The position numbers were made by a program, and so were the translations under genes. From the NCBI RefSeq assembly GCF_038958875.1, contig NZ_CP152407.1, positions 3,417,501 to 3,481,500 on the forward strand: DNA of 64,000 bases, given 5' to 3'. The DNA is from Acidovorax sp. FHTAMBA. Its GTDB lineage: Bacteria > Pseudomonadota > Gammaproteobacteria > Burkholderiales > Burkholderiaceae_C. Under the pieces are notes generated by a model, which searched no databases, was not told the origin of the DNA, and saw only the letters and a program-made list of their open reading frames with translations. Shown here one piece after another: positions 63,977-64,000 of the stretch (within the stretch, counting starts at the first letter, position 1; each line of letters starts with the position of its first letter).

Positions 63977-64000
63977 GTGCACCCCGTGTCTGCGCCGCCG

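Overview
The window looks like a chromosomal stretch of a high-GC betaproteobacterium of the family Comamonadaceae, most likely Acidovorax or a close relative. This is inferred from gene content (a long RpoD with a Lys/Ala-rich N-terminus, a Bug/TctC receptor, the pyrG-kdsA-eno-ftsB order, Gram-negative porin) and from a dispersed palindromic element with AGCGCTTAT and CAAGCGCT arms. No database search was possible. No rRNA, tRNA, CRISPR array or prophage was recognised.

Layout. 1-4 kb: a PotD-like binding protein and a membrane GGDEF protein form an operon; an ISL3-family element (206-1699, 8-bp target duplication) has cut the GGDEF gene in two. 4-8.7 kb: dnaG and rpoD. 8.8-13.2 kb: a Bug receptor, CoA-transferase and HMG-CoA-lyase-like set, divergent from its LysR regulator. 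13.3-20.2 kb: an HxlR-like regulator, an FKBP, a two-subunit sodium:solute symporter, then divergent ppsA/ppsR. 20.3-24.6 kb: oxidative stress and iron (ahpF, ahpC, an FTR1-type iron permease behind a Fur-box-like site, bacterioferritin). 25-27 kb: a porin and a secreted FGE-fold protein. 27-32.5 kb: an IS110-family element with a candidate guide RNA and an in-frame amber codon, gabD and an aminotransferase, then an IS30-family element. 32.6-37.8 kb: a hydrolase-fold protein lacking its nucleophile Ser, LysR, VF530, and an ATP-grasp/alpha-E pair whose junction carries a 149-bp tandem triplication. 37.8-48.3 kb: comEC (with a palindromic repeat translated in frame), RidA, a chemoreceptor and a parE-transglycosylase-parC operon. 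48.4-64 kb: mostly housekeeping genes (MFS transporter, dapA-bamC-MBL hydrolase, ribosomal oxygenase, SlyD-like PPIase, coaBC-dut, pyrG-kdsA-eno-ftsB).

Most of the window is ordinary core genome. The unusual parts are the IS insertions and their consequences, the dispersed palindromes (seven full copies and one half copy, one inside comEC), and the triplicated translational junction ahead of the alpha-E gene. The best candidate for an under-described system is the noncoding left end of the IS110 element. Short stretches of it match both the host target next to the element and the element's own right terminus, as expected for a bridge/seek guide RNA.
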